Origin: an uncultured Eubacteriales bacterium | GTDB lineage: Bacteria > Bacillota > Clostridia > Oscillospirales > Acutalibacteraceae | Length of the DNA: 64,000 nt | Reading direction: 5' to 3' | NCBI GenBank assembly: GCA_934454125.1 | Contig: CAKSFA010000001.1 | Span: 1 to 64,000 of the forward strand | Shown: piece by piece, positions 24,911 through 32,820 of the stretch | Layout of the letters: the number at the start of each line of letters is the position of its first letter | How positions within the stretch are numbered: position 1 is the first letter of the stretch | The notes under the pieces: generated by a model | What the model was told of the DNA's origin: nothing | Databases searched by the model: none | The model's input: only the letters and a program-made list of their open reading frames with translations | Program-made: the position numbers and the translations under genes

Positions 24911-25857
24911 TTGATATTAGCGAACATCAGGGAATCATTAACTGGGACAAGGTGAAAAACACTGAAGTGGCAGGTGTGATGATACGCACTGGCTACGGTG
25001 TAGAAAGCCCCAACCAGATTGACAAACAGTTTGCACGCAATCTTGCAGAATGTGAGCGCGTAGGAATACCATATGGATTTTATCATTACTCTTATGCGGT
25101 TACAGCAGAAGAAGCTGCGCGTGAGGCGGAGTTCTGTCTTGCGATTATTGCAGACAAAAAACCGCAGTATCCGGTGGCATTTGATTTGGAAGAAAATCGT
25201 CAGGCTGCATTGGGAAAAGAGGTTTGCACGGAGATGGCGCTGGCATTTTGTGAGAAAATACGTGCAGCAGGTTTGACACCGATGCTGTATCTTAATTTAA
25301 ACTGGGCGCGCAATTATGTAGACATGGCGCGTATTGATCAGGCGGGCATTGATGTATGGTTGGCGCAGTATAATACGCAATGTGATTATACCGGTGCGCA
25401 TACCATGTGGCAATATACTTCACGCGGTGTTTTGGACGGTATTACCGCTAATACGGTAGATATGAATCATTGCTATAAAGCATATACGGAACCGTCGCAG
25501 GCTGTGGTGGTGCAACCAACCGCACCTGAACTGCCAGCAAGTGAGCAAGAAAATGAGCAGACGTATACGGTGCAGGCAGGTGATACACTGAGTGGAATTG
25601 CACAGCGTTATGGAACAACGTATCAGCAGTTGGCACAGCTAAACGGGATTGCAAACCCGAATCTCATCTATCCTGGTCAGGTCTTGAAAATACAGGGAGC
25701 GGTACAGCAGGCAACGGAAATGCACACCGTGCAGTCGGGTGATACATTGAGCGGTATTGCGCAGCGTTATGGCACGACATATCAGCAGTTGGCGCAGATC
25801 AATGGCATTGCAAACCCGAACCTGATTTATCCTGGACAGGTACTGCGATTGCGTTAA
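24898..25857 (+). CDS. endolysin: GH25 muramidase with two LysM repeats
   Basis: A 319-residue lysozyme. Residues 1-195 form the GH25 domain, with [17 protein letters not shown] (catalytic-site Asp), the [16 protein letters not shown] helix, PVAFDLEEN with the Asp-x-Glu pair, and WLAQYN. Two LysM cell-wall-binding modules follow, about residues 221-265 and 273-317, nearly identical ([20 protein letters not shown]). It cuts the MurNAc-GlcNAc bond of peptidoglycan. No signal peptide is present, so release needs a holin, and holin-type genes lie right behind. AGGAGGTTTG precedes the ATG. Confidence 0.95.
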   Translation: MQLVIDISEHQGIINWDKVKNTEVAGVMIRTGYGVESPNQIDKQFARNLAECERVGIPYGFYHYSYAVTAEEAAREAEFCLAIIADKKPQYPVAFDLEENRQAALGKEVCTEMALAFCEKIRAAGLTPMLYLNLNWARNYVDMARIDQAGIDVWLAQYNTQCDYTGAHTMWQYTSRGVLDGITANTVDMNHCYKAYTEPSQAVVVQPTAPELPASEQENEQTYTVQAGDTLSGIAQRYGTTYQQLAQLNGIANPNLIYPGQVLKIQGAVQQATEMHTVQSGDTLSGIAQRYGTTYQQLAQINGIANPNLIYPGQVLRLR

Positions 25858-25876
25858 GCAATGCGGAGTGATGCGA

Positions 25877-26167
25877 ATGGGAGAATTTGAAATGATGCTG
25901 GGCAGGGCGCTTGATACGGCGCAGGCAGCGCATAAGCGCCTTAGTCGCTTAGAGCAGGAGGTGAAAGATTTGAGAGCATTGACGTTGGCCGTGGCAACGG
26001 TAGACGGAAAAGTGAATCGCATCTGTGAGGATGTGGCAGAAATGAAGCTTAAGATTGCTCAGGTGGCTGCTCGCCCGGCAAAATGGTGGGATAAATTGAC
26101 TGCGGCGGCACTGGGAGCATTTGCTTCTGGAGTGACTGCAGCAATTTTGGCGCAGATTTTACGCTGA
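25877..26167 (+). CDS. XhlA-like lysis accessory protein
   Basis: A 96-residue protein with an amphipathic, coiled-coil-like N-terminal half (AAHKRLSRLEQEVKDLRALTL, VNRICEDVAEMKLKIAQV) and one C-terminal membrane helix (about 75-95, ALGAFASGVTAAILAQI). This is the architecture of the XhlA family of phage lysis proteins, which work with a holin and an endolysin. Several in-frame starts exist (25868, 25871, 25877); I prefer ATG at 25877 because GGAG is eight bases upstream. It sits between endolysin and holin. Confidence 0.72.
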   Translation: MGEFEMMLGRALDTAQAAHKRLSRLEQEVKDLRALTLAVATVDGKVNRICEDVAEMKLKIAQVAARPAKWWDKLTAAALGAFASGVTAAILAQILR

Positions 26168-26180
26168 AAGGAGTTTGAGT

Positions 26181-26498
26181 ATGGATTTTACCGATTATAT
26201 TAAACCGGAGCTGTTTGTTTTAATACCGGTATTGTATGTGATTGGAATGGTGATAAAGAAAACAGCGTTCATTACCGATAAATTGATACCGCTGGTAGTG
26301 GGTGCAGTTGGTATTGTGCTGTCTGTCATCTATGTGCTGGCAACGGCGGATTTGAACGGCCCACAGGCTGTAGCTATGGCTATCTTTACCGCAATTACAC
26401 AGGGTGTGTTGGCAGGTGGAGCAAGCGTGTATGCAAATCAGCTCTTCAAACAGTTTCAAAATAAAAATGATACGCAGAAGGGCGATACTCAGGAATAA
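26181..26498 (+). CDS. phage holin, Hol44-like (superfamily V)
   Basis: A 105-residue protein with three hydrophobic segments (about 12-27, 36-55 and 64-85) and a charged hydrophilic tail. The opening YIKPELFVLIPVLYVIGMVIKK and the ending ITQGVLAGGASVYANQLFKQ match the Hol44 holin pattern as I know it. It forms membrane lesions that let the endolysin reach the wall. AAAGGAGTTTG precedes the ATG at 26181. Two terminator-like hairpins follow the gene. Confidence 0.85.
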   Translation: MDFTDYIKPELFVLIPVLYVIGMVIKKTAFITDKLIPLVVGAVGIVLSVIYVLATADLNGPQAVAMAIFTAITQGVLAGGASVYANQLFKQFQNKNDTQKGDTQE

Positions 26499-26521
26499 TC
26501 GGAGTACGAACGAATGCAAAC

Positions 26522-26553
26522 AAAAAATCCGTCCGGAGAAGGACGGATTTTTT
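26522..26553. terminator. strong terminator after the lysis operon
   Basis: A perfect 13-bp stem AAAAAATCCGTCC / GGACGGATTTTTT with loop GGAGAA. Confidence 0.9.
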
Positions 26554-26605
26554 GTTTTGAGACGGATGAATCAGAAGGAGCACGGATCCATCTGTAAAAC
26601 TACAG

Positions 26606-26637
26606 AAGAGGACAAGGAGGATCCTGTCCTCTTTTTT
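26606..26637 (+). terminator. second terminator-like hairpin
   Basis: AAGAGGACA pairs with TGTCCTCTT across a loop AGGAGGATCC, followed by Ts. The loop carries a Shine-Dalgarno-like AGGAGG. Confidence 0.75.
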
Positions 26638-26677
26638 ATGATATGTTATTTGGTGGTTGTATGTGCGTAAAAAGGGG

Positions 26678-26708
26678 GAACCGCATCGATTAGGAGGCGA
26701 TGCGGTTC
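26678..26708 (+). promoter_or_regulatory. hairpin with AGGAGG loop before a small gene
   Basis: An 11-bp perfect stem GAACCGCATCG / CGATGCGGTTC with loop ATTAGGAGG. It lies directly upstream of the ribosome binding site AAAAGGAG of the following small gene and has no T run, so it is probably not a terminator. Confidence 0.6.
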
Positions 26709-26722
26709 AAAAGGAGAAAAAT

Positions 26723-26914
26723 ATGAAAAAGAAATATTTATATATGATCCCTCCGGAGAGAGGAGTCATATCACATTTGGCTACCGACCAGTTTAGCACT
26801 GTGTGGTATGGTTTTAGTATAGAGGGCTTATGTGACAGTTTGGTGAAGAAACGGAGGAAAATGTTAGAAAATTGTAAGAAAAACATAAAAAAGATAAGTT
26901 TTATTTCTGAATAA
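26723..26914 (+). CDS. small basic protein of unknown function
   Basis: A 63-residue, Lys-rich protein beginning MKKKYLYMIPPERGVISHLATDQF and ending with a strongly basic stretch KKRRKMLENCKKNIKKIS. AAAAGGAG lies seven to eight bases before the ATG. No domain recognised. It sits behind three hairpins with GGA-containing loops and may be expressed separately from the lysis operon. The coding call rests on the good binding site and is moderate. Confidence 0.5.
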   Translation: MKKKYLYMIPPERGVISHLATDQFSTVWYGFSIEGLCDSLVKKRRKMLENCKKNIKKISFISE

Positions 26915-27216
26915 TACAAATATTAAAAAACTGTCCATATTTTCCGGCAGGAAATACAGTATAATTTATTGCAAAGCAAATAATTTGCGGTTTGAAGTGA
27001 TATGATGTAGTTTTCGAAATTAGATTAAGGTTGATTTTTGGAATATGGCAGAAACATGCGCTTTTTGTGGTATATTTTGTTGGTGATCTGTGATGAACTT
27101 TATAGAAAATTTACAATATAAAGGGTGGGTTATATGCTTTAAGTGTTTACTTTAAGCAGGAAATCCTGTATAATTTAACTTGTATGACTATGTATATCGT
27201 CAAGGAGTAGGAATTT
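26915..27216 (+). promoter_or_regulatory. control region of the fatty acid synthesis operon
   Basis: The main promoter is TTTACT (27146-27151), 17 bases, TATAAT (27169-27174). Its spacer contains the inverted repeat CAGGA-AA-TCCTG. A related segment GCAGGAAATACAGTATAAT lies 210 bases upstream (26948-26965) with its own TATAAT and the inverted repeat TTTCC-GGCA-GGAAA. A perfect palindrome GCAAATAATTTGC is at 26976-26988. I see neither the FapR site nor the FabT site known from Bacilli. Confidence 0.7.
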
Positions 27217-27660
27217 ATGAATTTTCAAGATATTAAGGAGCTTATGGCGGAGTTTGACCGCTCGGGAATTCACAAGCTGGAACTGGAGCTGGAACAAGTC
27301 AAAATCAATCTAGAAAAGGAGCCGCCAGTAACAGTTGCTGTGGCACCTGCTACAGCAATGGAGCCAGTTCAGGCGGCAACGCCGGCAGCGCAATCTGCTG
27401 CACAGGAGAATGCCCAGGCAGGTGTGCCTGTAAAATCTCCGGTGGTGGGTGTGTTTTATAGTGCAAGCGCACCGGATGCCCCTGCTTTTGTCAAGATAGG
27501 GGATACCGTGCAAGAAGGGCAGACTGTGTGCATCATTGAAGCGATGAAGATGATGAATGAAATTAAAGCACCGGTTACAGGCAAAGTAATAGAGATTTTG
27601 GCAGAAAATGAAGGCTTGGTAGAATATGACCAGGTTATTATGCGGATTGCACAGAACTGA
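27217..27660 (+). CDS. accB: biotin carboxyl carrier protein of acetyl-CoA carboxylase
   Basis: A 147-residue carrier. The N terminus (INLEKEPP) is followed by an Ala/Pro/Gln-rich linker (about 45-75) and the C-terminal biotinyl domain with the biotinylation site EAMKMMNE, where Lys carries biotin. It passes carboxyl groups from AccC to AccDA to make malonyl-CoA. AAGGAG precedes the ATG by nine bases. First gene of an eleven-gene operon, behind a promoter with a candidate operator. Confidence 0.96.
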   Translation: MNFQDIKELMAEFDRSGIHKLELELEQVKINLEKEPPVTVAVAPATAMEPVQAATPAAQSAAQENAQAGVPVKSPVVGVFYSASAPDAPAFVKIGDTVQEGQTVCIIEAMKMMNEIKAPVTGKVIEILAENEGLVEYDQVIMRIAQN

Positions 27661-27688
27661 TGCAACAAAAAATTAAGGTGGACATTGT

Positions 27689-29041
27689 ATGTTTCAGAAA
27701 TTATTGATTGCCAATCGCGGAGAGATCGCGGTGCGCATTATCCGCGCCTGCAAAGAGCTTGGAATTGAAACGGTTGCTGTTTATTCAGAAGCAGATTGTA
27801 ATGCGCTGCATGTACAACTTGCAGACCGCAGTGTTTGCATTGGGCCGGCAAAATCGGCTGATAGCTATTTGAATATGAAGAACATTTTGTCTGCGGCAAC
27901 AGCGTTGGGCGTAGATGCAATTCATCCGGGCTTTGGGTTTTTATCAGAAAATGCAACGTTTGCACGCTTAGTGGAAACGTGCGGGATTACATTTATTGGA
28001 CCGTCGGGCGATGTAATTGACAAAATGGGCAACAAATCGGCGGCTCGCACACTGATGTTGCAGGCAGGTGTGCCGGTGGTACCTGGTTCTGACGGAAGCG
28101 TAGCTACTGTGGAAGATGCCAAACAGGTGGCAAAGCAGATTGGGTATCCGGTATTGATTAAGGCTTCGGCTGGCGGTGGAGGCAGAGGTATGCGTAAAGT
28201 GTTTGCTCCGCAGGAGTTGGAGCAGGCATTTTTGGCAGCAAAGGCCGAGGCAAAGGCTTGCTTTGGTGATGATGACGTTTATTTGGAGAAGTTGGTACAA
28301 AATCCGAAGCATATCGAATTTCAAATCATGGCGGATCATTTTGGGAATGTGGTGCATTTGGGAGAACGAGATTGTTCGTTACAGCGCCGCAACCAGAAAT
28401 TAATTGAAGAAGCGCCAAGCACTGCACTGACTGAGCAACTGCGTGAACGTATGGGTCAGCACGCTGTGGAGGCTGCCAGAGCCGCAGATTATCGCAATGC
28501 TGGTACCATCGAATTTGTGCTGGATGGGGATGGCAATTATTATTTTATTGAAATGAATACGCGTATTCAGGTTGAGCACCCGATTACCGAGATGATCACT
28601 GGAATTGATCTGGTACGTGAGCAAATTTTGGTTGCAGCAAAACAGCCACTTTCATTTACACAGCAGGACGTTCGACTGAATGGACACGCGATAGAATGTC
28701 GTATCAATGCTGAAAACCCTAGGGAAGGGTTTCGTCCGTGCCCTGGCACAGTGACGGGGATTAATTTGCCCGGTGGTTTTGGTGTGCGGGTCGATTCGGC
28801 GCTGTATCAGGGGTATAAGATACCGCCTACTTATGATTCGATGCTGGCAAAGCTAATTGTGCATGGCAGCACAAGAGAGGAAGCCATTCGCCGTATGTGT
28901 CGTGCGCTGGAGGAGACCATTGTTCAGGGCGTGGACACCAACATTGACCTGCATTATATGATTATGCAGAGCAAGGCGTTTGCAAGTGGTGATTTTGATA
29001 CAGGCTTTATTGAGAAAAACCTGGAAAAGCTGGTGAAATAG
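27689..29041 (+). CDS. accC: biotin carboxylase subunit of acetyl-CoA carboxylase
   Basis: A 450-residue biotin carboxylase using ATP and bicarbonate. The N-terminal domain begins LIANRGEIAVRIIRACKELG; the ATP-grasp glycine loop is KASAGGGGRGMR; EMNTRIQVEHPITE carries the catalytic residues, and HAIECRINAENP follows. Length matches the family exactly. AAGGTGG lies upstream of the ATG at 27689. Between accB and accD, as usual in the acc clusters of Clostridia. Confidence 0.97.
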   Translation: MFQKLLIANRGEIAVRIIRACKELGIETVAVYSEADCNALHVQLADRSVCIGPAKSADSYLNMKNILSAATALGVDAIHPGFGFLSENATFARLVETCGITFIGPSGDVIDKMGNKSAARTLMLQAGVPVVPGSDGSVATVEDAKQVAKQIGYPVLIKASAGGGGRGMRKVFAPQELEQAFLAAKAEAKACFGDDDVYLEKLVQNPKHIEFQIMADHFGNVVHLGERDCSLQRRNQKLIEEAPSTALTEQLRERMGQHAVEAARAADYRNAGTIEFVLDGDGNYYFIEMNTRIQVEHPITEMITGIDLVREQILVAAKQPLSFTQQDVRLNGHAIECRINAENPREGFRPCPGTVTGINLPGGFGVRVDSALYQGYKIPPTYDSMLAKLIVHGSTREEAIRRMCRALEETIVQGVDTNIDLHYMIMQSKAFASGDFDTGFIEKNLEKLVK

Positions 29042-29042
29042 C

Positions 29043-29924
29043 ATGGAAGAACTGTTCAAAGAACGCAGAGAAAAACTGAATTTGCTGAAAAATCTGCTAT
29101 ATAAACCCAAAGGGCATAAAAATGAGCATGCCAATGTACCCGAAGGACTATATACCAAATGCCCATCTTGTGAGCAGGGGTATTTGAGTGAAGATGTGCA
29201 AAAAAATTTCTATGTTTGCCCTGGCTGTGGACATCATTTTAAAATTACAGCCGCAGATCGCATTGCAATGCTGGTTGATAAAGACAGTTTTAAAGAACTC
29301 AATCCACGATTGAAAACACAGAATGTGCTGGGTTTTCCCAATTATACACAAAAGCTGGCACATTTAGAGAAAACAACAGGTTTGAATGATGCTGTGGTAA
29401 CAGGTGTTTGTAAAGTGGGTGGCTGCCGTGTAGTATTGGGTGTGATGGATAGCCGATTCTTGATGGGCAGTATGGGCAGTGTTGTAGGTGAAAAGATTAC
29501 CCGTGCCATTGAATATGCCACGCGTCGTCGCTTACCGTTGCTGATTTTCAGCGCTTCTGGCGGGGCGCGGATGCAGGAGGGGATTATCTCTCTGATGCAG
29601 ATGAGCAAAACGTGCAATGCGTTGGCAAAGCATAATGCTGCTGGGCTGCTTTATATTTCCTACTTGACACATCCAACAACCGGTGGCGTGACAGCCAGCT
29701 TTGCTTCTTTGGGCGATATTATGCTGGCAGAGCCCAAAGCACTGATTGGATTTGCAGGACCAAGAGTCATCGAACAAACCATCAATCAGAAGCTGCCGGA
29801 AGGTTTTCAACGAGCAGAATTTTTGCAGCAGCAAGGTTTTTTAGATCAGGTAGTGGAACGCAAAAATATGCGCGCTGTGGTGCAACAGGTGCTTAGATTG
29901 CACATAAAGGAGGCGGGGCTGTAA
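29043..29924 (+). CDS. accD: acetyl-CoA carboxylase carboxyltransferase beta subunit
   Basis: A 293-residue carboxyltransferase subunit. The N-terminal zinc ribbon is complete: CPSC near residue 38 and CPGC near 60. The crotonase-fold body has FSASGGARMQEGIISLMQMSK and the TTGGVTASFASLGDI oxyanion region, then FAGPRVIEQTI. It transfers carboxyl from biotin to acetyl-CoA together with AccA. It starts one base after the accC stop and overlaps accA, so the subunits are translated together. Confidence 0.97.
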   Translation: MEELFKERREKLNLLKNLLYKPKGHKNEHANVPEGLYTKCPSCEQGYLSEDVQKNFYVCPGCGHHFKITAADRIAMLVDKDSFKELNPRLKTQNVLGFPNYTQKLAHLEKTTGLNDAVVTGVCKVGGCRVVLGVMDSRFLMGSMGSVVGEKITRAIEYATRRRLPLLIFSASGGARMQEGIISLMQMSKTCNALAKHNAAGLLYISYLTHPTTGGVTASFASLGDIMLAEPKALIGFAGPRVIEQTINQKLPEGFQRAEFLQQQGFLDQVVERKNMRAVVQQVLRLHIKEAGL

Positions 29925-30874
29925 TGTCAATCCAAGAAGCGCAGGTGCAGATTCGCAAGATTGATCAGGAACTGCAGCAGCTTGCAGGACGAGAAACGCC
30001 AGATGTAGACTTGCAAGGGATTCGCGATGAATTGGAGAAGGCGAAGCATACGATTTTAACCAAGGCGTATGCTAACCTTTCTAGTTATGACAAAGTATTT
30101 TTGGCACGCCAGCCAACGCGCCCGAATGTGCGAGATTATATCGCAAATTTGTTTGACAACTTTTTTGAGCAGAGGGGTGACCGGTTATACCGCGATGATC
30201 ATGCTATCATTGGTGGGATTGCTACGTTTTGTGATGTTCCGGTAACAGTGATCGGTCATCAGAAAGGCAAAAATCTGGAAGAAAATCTACAGTGTAATTT
30301 CGGTATGCCAAACCCGGAGGGTTACCGCAAAGCATTACGCTTAATGAAACAGGCGGAAAAATTTGGACGACCGATTATCACGTTTATTGATACTGCAGGT
30401 GCATACCCTGGTTTGGAGGCTGAGGAGCATGGCCAAGGTGAGGCGATTGCCCGTAATTTGATGGAGATGTGTAATTTGACTGTGCCTATTATCAGCGTGG
30501 TAATTGGAGAAGGTGGCAGTGGTGGAGCGCTTGCGCTTTCAGTGGCCAACCGTATTTTTATGTTGGAGCACGCAGTGTATTCGATTTTATCGCCTGAGGG
30601 TTTTGCTACGATTTTGTGGAAAGACAGTAGCCGCGCGCAGGAGGCCAGCGAAATCATGAAGCTGACGGCGCAGGATTTGTATGCGTTTCACATTGTAGAT
30701 GCAATCATCAAAGAACCAATGGGTAACTTGAATGAACATGCAGAGGTAGTGTATGCCCAGATTCGGGAGCTTTTGATGCGCGAGCTTTCTACTTTGAGTA
30801 AATTGAGTTCCCGCGCACTGCTGGAGCAGCGGTATAAAAAATTCCGCAGTATCGGTGATTGCAGCGGTATTTGA
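29924..30874 (+). CDS. accA: acetyl-CoA carboxylase carboxyltransferase alpha subunit
   Basis: A 316-residue AccA. The N-terminal helical part is followed by the crotonase domain with GDRLYRDDHAIIGGIA, FGMPNPEGYRKALRLMK, FIDTAGAYPGLEAEEHGQGEAIA and GEGGSGGALALSVANRI, all hallmarks of the family; SPEGFATILWKD is also standard. The ATG overlaps the accD stop (TAATG), with AAGGAGG upstream. Pairs with AccD in an alpha2-beta2 enzyme. Confidence 0.97.
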   Translation: MSIQEAQVQIRKIDQELQQLAGRETPDVDLQGIRDELEKAKHTILTKAYANLSSYDKVFLARQPTRPNVRDYIANLFDNFFEQRGDRLYRDDHAIIGGIATFCDVPVTVIGHQKGKNLEENLQCNFGMPNPEGYRKALRLMKQAEKFGRPIITFIDTAGAYPGLEAEEHGQGEAIARNLMEMCNLTVPIISVVIGEGGSGGALALSVANRIFMLEHAVYSILSPEGFATILWKDSSRAQEASEIMKLTAQDLYAFHIVDAIIKEPMGNLNEHAEVVYAQIRELLMRELSTLSKLSSRALLEQRYKKFRSIGDCSGI

Positions 30875-30894
30875 CCACAATACAAGGAGTTTTT

Positions 30895-31851
30895 ATGAGC
30901 GGAATTGAAATTTTAGGTACAGGTAGTTATTTACCGCAACACAAATTAAGCAACGATGATCTTTCAAAATGGATGGATACCAGTGATGCATGGATTTTTC
31001 CACGTACCGGGATTAAAGAACGGCGCATTAGCAAGACAGAAAACACCACCGAGTTGGCTGTGCAGGCTGCACAGCAGGCAATTGAGAATAGCGGTGTATC
31101 AAAAGAAAAAATTGGTTTTATCATTGTAGCAACGTGCAGCGCAGACCACATTATGCCGTCGGTTGCTTGTATGCTGCAAAAACGACTGGATTTACCGGAG
31201 CAAGTCATGGCGTTTGACGTGAATGCTGCATGCACTGGTTTTGTGTATGCGATTTCGGTTGCAAATGCTTTGTTACAGGTGCACCCTGACAAATATGCGC
31301 TGATTGTTGGGGCAGAAGTATTTTCAAAATTGCTGGATTATACGGATCGCTCAACGTCGATCTTGTTTGGAGATGGCGCCGGAGCAGTAATTGCACGGCA
31401 TAGTCCTAAGACCGGTTATTATGAGCAGTTTTCGACTCGTGGCGATGATAAGGCAGAATTGATTTATGTGCCGGGTGTGGCATTTGCGGGCAAGAATGAA
31501 CCGCCGTATTGCAAAATGAATGGCCAAGAGGTGTTTAAATTTGCAGTAGAAGCACCAGTTCGATCTATTCGGCAAACGCTGGAGGCGCTGCAAATGCGTG
31601 TGGAGGAGTTGGATTATTTGCTGTTTCACCAAGCAAATGCTCGTATTTTGGCGGCAGCACAGAAACGGCTGGGGATTGCCCAGGATCAGCTTTATACCAA
31701 TATTGAAGGCTATGGAAATACTTCAGCAGCAAGTATTCCGATTATGCTAGATGAAATGCATCGGAAAGGAATGCTTCAGCGTGGCATGAAGCTGTTGTTG
31801 ATTGGTTTTGGCGCCGGACTGACTTGGGGTACGGTTTATTTACAGTGGTAA
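30895..31851 (+). CDS. fabH: 3-oxoacyl-ACP synthase III
   Basis: A 318-residue KAS III that condenses acetyl-CoA or a branched primer with malonyl-ACP to begin chain growth. The catalytic triad is visible: Cys113 in NAACTGF, His in LFHQANARI and Asn in EGYGNTSAAS. AAGGAG precedes the ATG at 30895; an upstream in-frame Met lies inside accA. The acp gene often found directly after fabH is missing here. Confidence 0.96.
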   Translation: MSGIEILGTGSYLPQHKLSNDDLSKWMDTSDAWIFPRTGIKERRISKTENTTELAVQAAQQAIENSGVSKEKIGFIIVATCSADHIMPSVACMLQKRLDLPEQVMAFDVNAACTGFVYAISVANALLQVHPDKYALIVGAEVFSKLLDYTDRSTSILFGDGAGAVIARHSPKTGYYEQFSTRGDDKAELIYVPGVAFAGKNEPPYCKMNGQEVFKFAVEAPVRSIRQTLEALQMRVEELDYLLFHQANARILAAAQKRLGIAQDQLYTNIEGYGNTSAASIPIMLDEMHRKGMLQRGMKLLLIGFGAGLTWGTVYLQW

Positions 31852-31870
31852 GATGGAAGGAAGGAATGGA

Positions 31871-32818
31871 ATGATGGAGATGGGAATGAAATTAACAGAG
31901 CTTTTGGGTACAAAATATCCGTTGATACAAGGCGGTATGGCCAATATTGCAACAGGGGAATTTGCAGCGGCTGTTTCCAATGCAGGCGGTTTGGGTTTGA
32001 TTGGTGCAGGTAGTATGAAGGCAGAACAGGTACGCGAGCAGATACAGATTTGTCGCAAGCTGACTGATAAACCGTTTGGCGTGAACATCATGCTGATGAA
32101 CCCGGATGTCGATAACATTGCGCAAGTTGTAGTAGAAGAACAGGTGCGAGTTGTGACCACTGGTGCAGGTAATCCTGGCAAGTATATGGAAAGCTGGAAA
32201 AATGCAGGCATCAAGGTGCTGCCGGTTGCAGCGACGGTTGCCTTGGCACGTCGCTTAGAGCGCAGCGGTGCAGACGCAATTATTGTAGAGGGCACTGAGG
32301 CTGGTGGACATATTGGAGAACTGACAACATTTTGTTTGGTGCCGCAAGTGGTAGAAGCGGTTCATGTGCCGGTTGTGGCAGCAGGTGGCATTGCCAGCGG
32401 AAAACAGGTGCTGGCAGCGTATGCACTAGGTGCCAGTGGTGTGCAGGTGGGCACTTGTCTGCTTGTTTCGCAGGAATGTCCCATTCATGAAAATTATAAG
32501 CTGGCCGTTTGTAAGGCGGGCGATACCGATACGATTGTAACAGGCCGTATTGGTGGTACGCCGGTACGGATTTTACGCAATAAAATGGCAAGAGAATATT
32601 TAAAACGTGAAAAAGAAGGCGCAAGCGCAGAAGAACTGGAGATTTACACATTGGGTTCTTTGCGTAAAGCCGTAGTTGAGGGAGAGGTACAAAATGGCTC
32701 CTTGATGGCAGGGCAGGTTGCTGGCATGTGCAATGAGATTAAACCATTGAAAGAAATCATTGACGGATTGTTTGCAGACTGTAAAACAGCATATTTACAC
32801 TTGGAAAAGGAACTTTAA
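31871..32818 (+). CDS. fabK: enoyl-ACP reductase II (FMN-dependent)
   Basis: A protein of about 315 residues of the FabK family, the flavin enoyl reductase used instead of FabI in many Firmicutes. It begins KLTELLGTKYPLIQGGMANIATGEFAAAVSNAGGLGLIG, followed by FGVNIMLMNP, IIVEGTEAGGHIGE with the active-site His, VAAGGI and ASGVQVGTCLL, all standard. Several in-frame ATGs lie at 31871-31886; GGAAGGAAGGA supports the first. Reduces trans-2-enoyl-ACP in the elongation cycle. Confidence 0.92.
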   Translation: MMEMGMKLTELLGTKYPLIQGGMANIATGEFAAAVSNAGGLGLIGAGSMKAEQVREQIQICRKLTDKPFGVNIMLMNPDVDNIAQVVVEEQVRVVTTGAGNPGKYMESWKNAGIKVLPVAATVALARRLERSGADAIIVEGTEAGGHIGELTTFCLVPQVVEAVHVPVVAAGGIASGKQVLAAYALGASGVQVGTCLLVSQECPIHENYKLAVCKAGDTDTIVTGRIGGTPVRILRNKMAREYLKREKEGASAEELEIYTLGSLRKAVVEGEVQNGSLMAGQVAGMCNEIKPLKEIIDGLFADCKTAYLHLEKEL

Positions 32819-32820
32819 CA

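Larger units (their letters stand above)
22809..26914. mobile_element. phage-derived regulation and lysis cassette
   Basis: The block contains a leftward repressor/ImmA pair and a rightward series of small proteins, endolysin, XhlA-like protein and holin. There are no integrase, replication, head or tail genes. It is bounded by strong terminators on both sides (22773-22810 and 26522-26553) apart from one small gene at the right end. This is the left-control and lysis end of a prophage with the middle missing, or a retained self-standing lysis unit. Confidence 0.75.
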
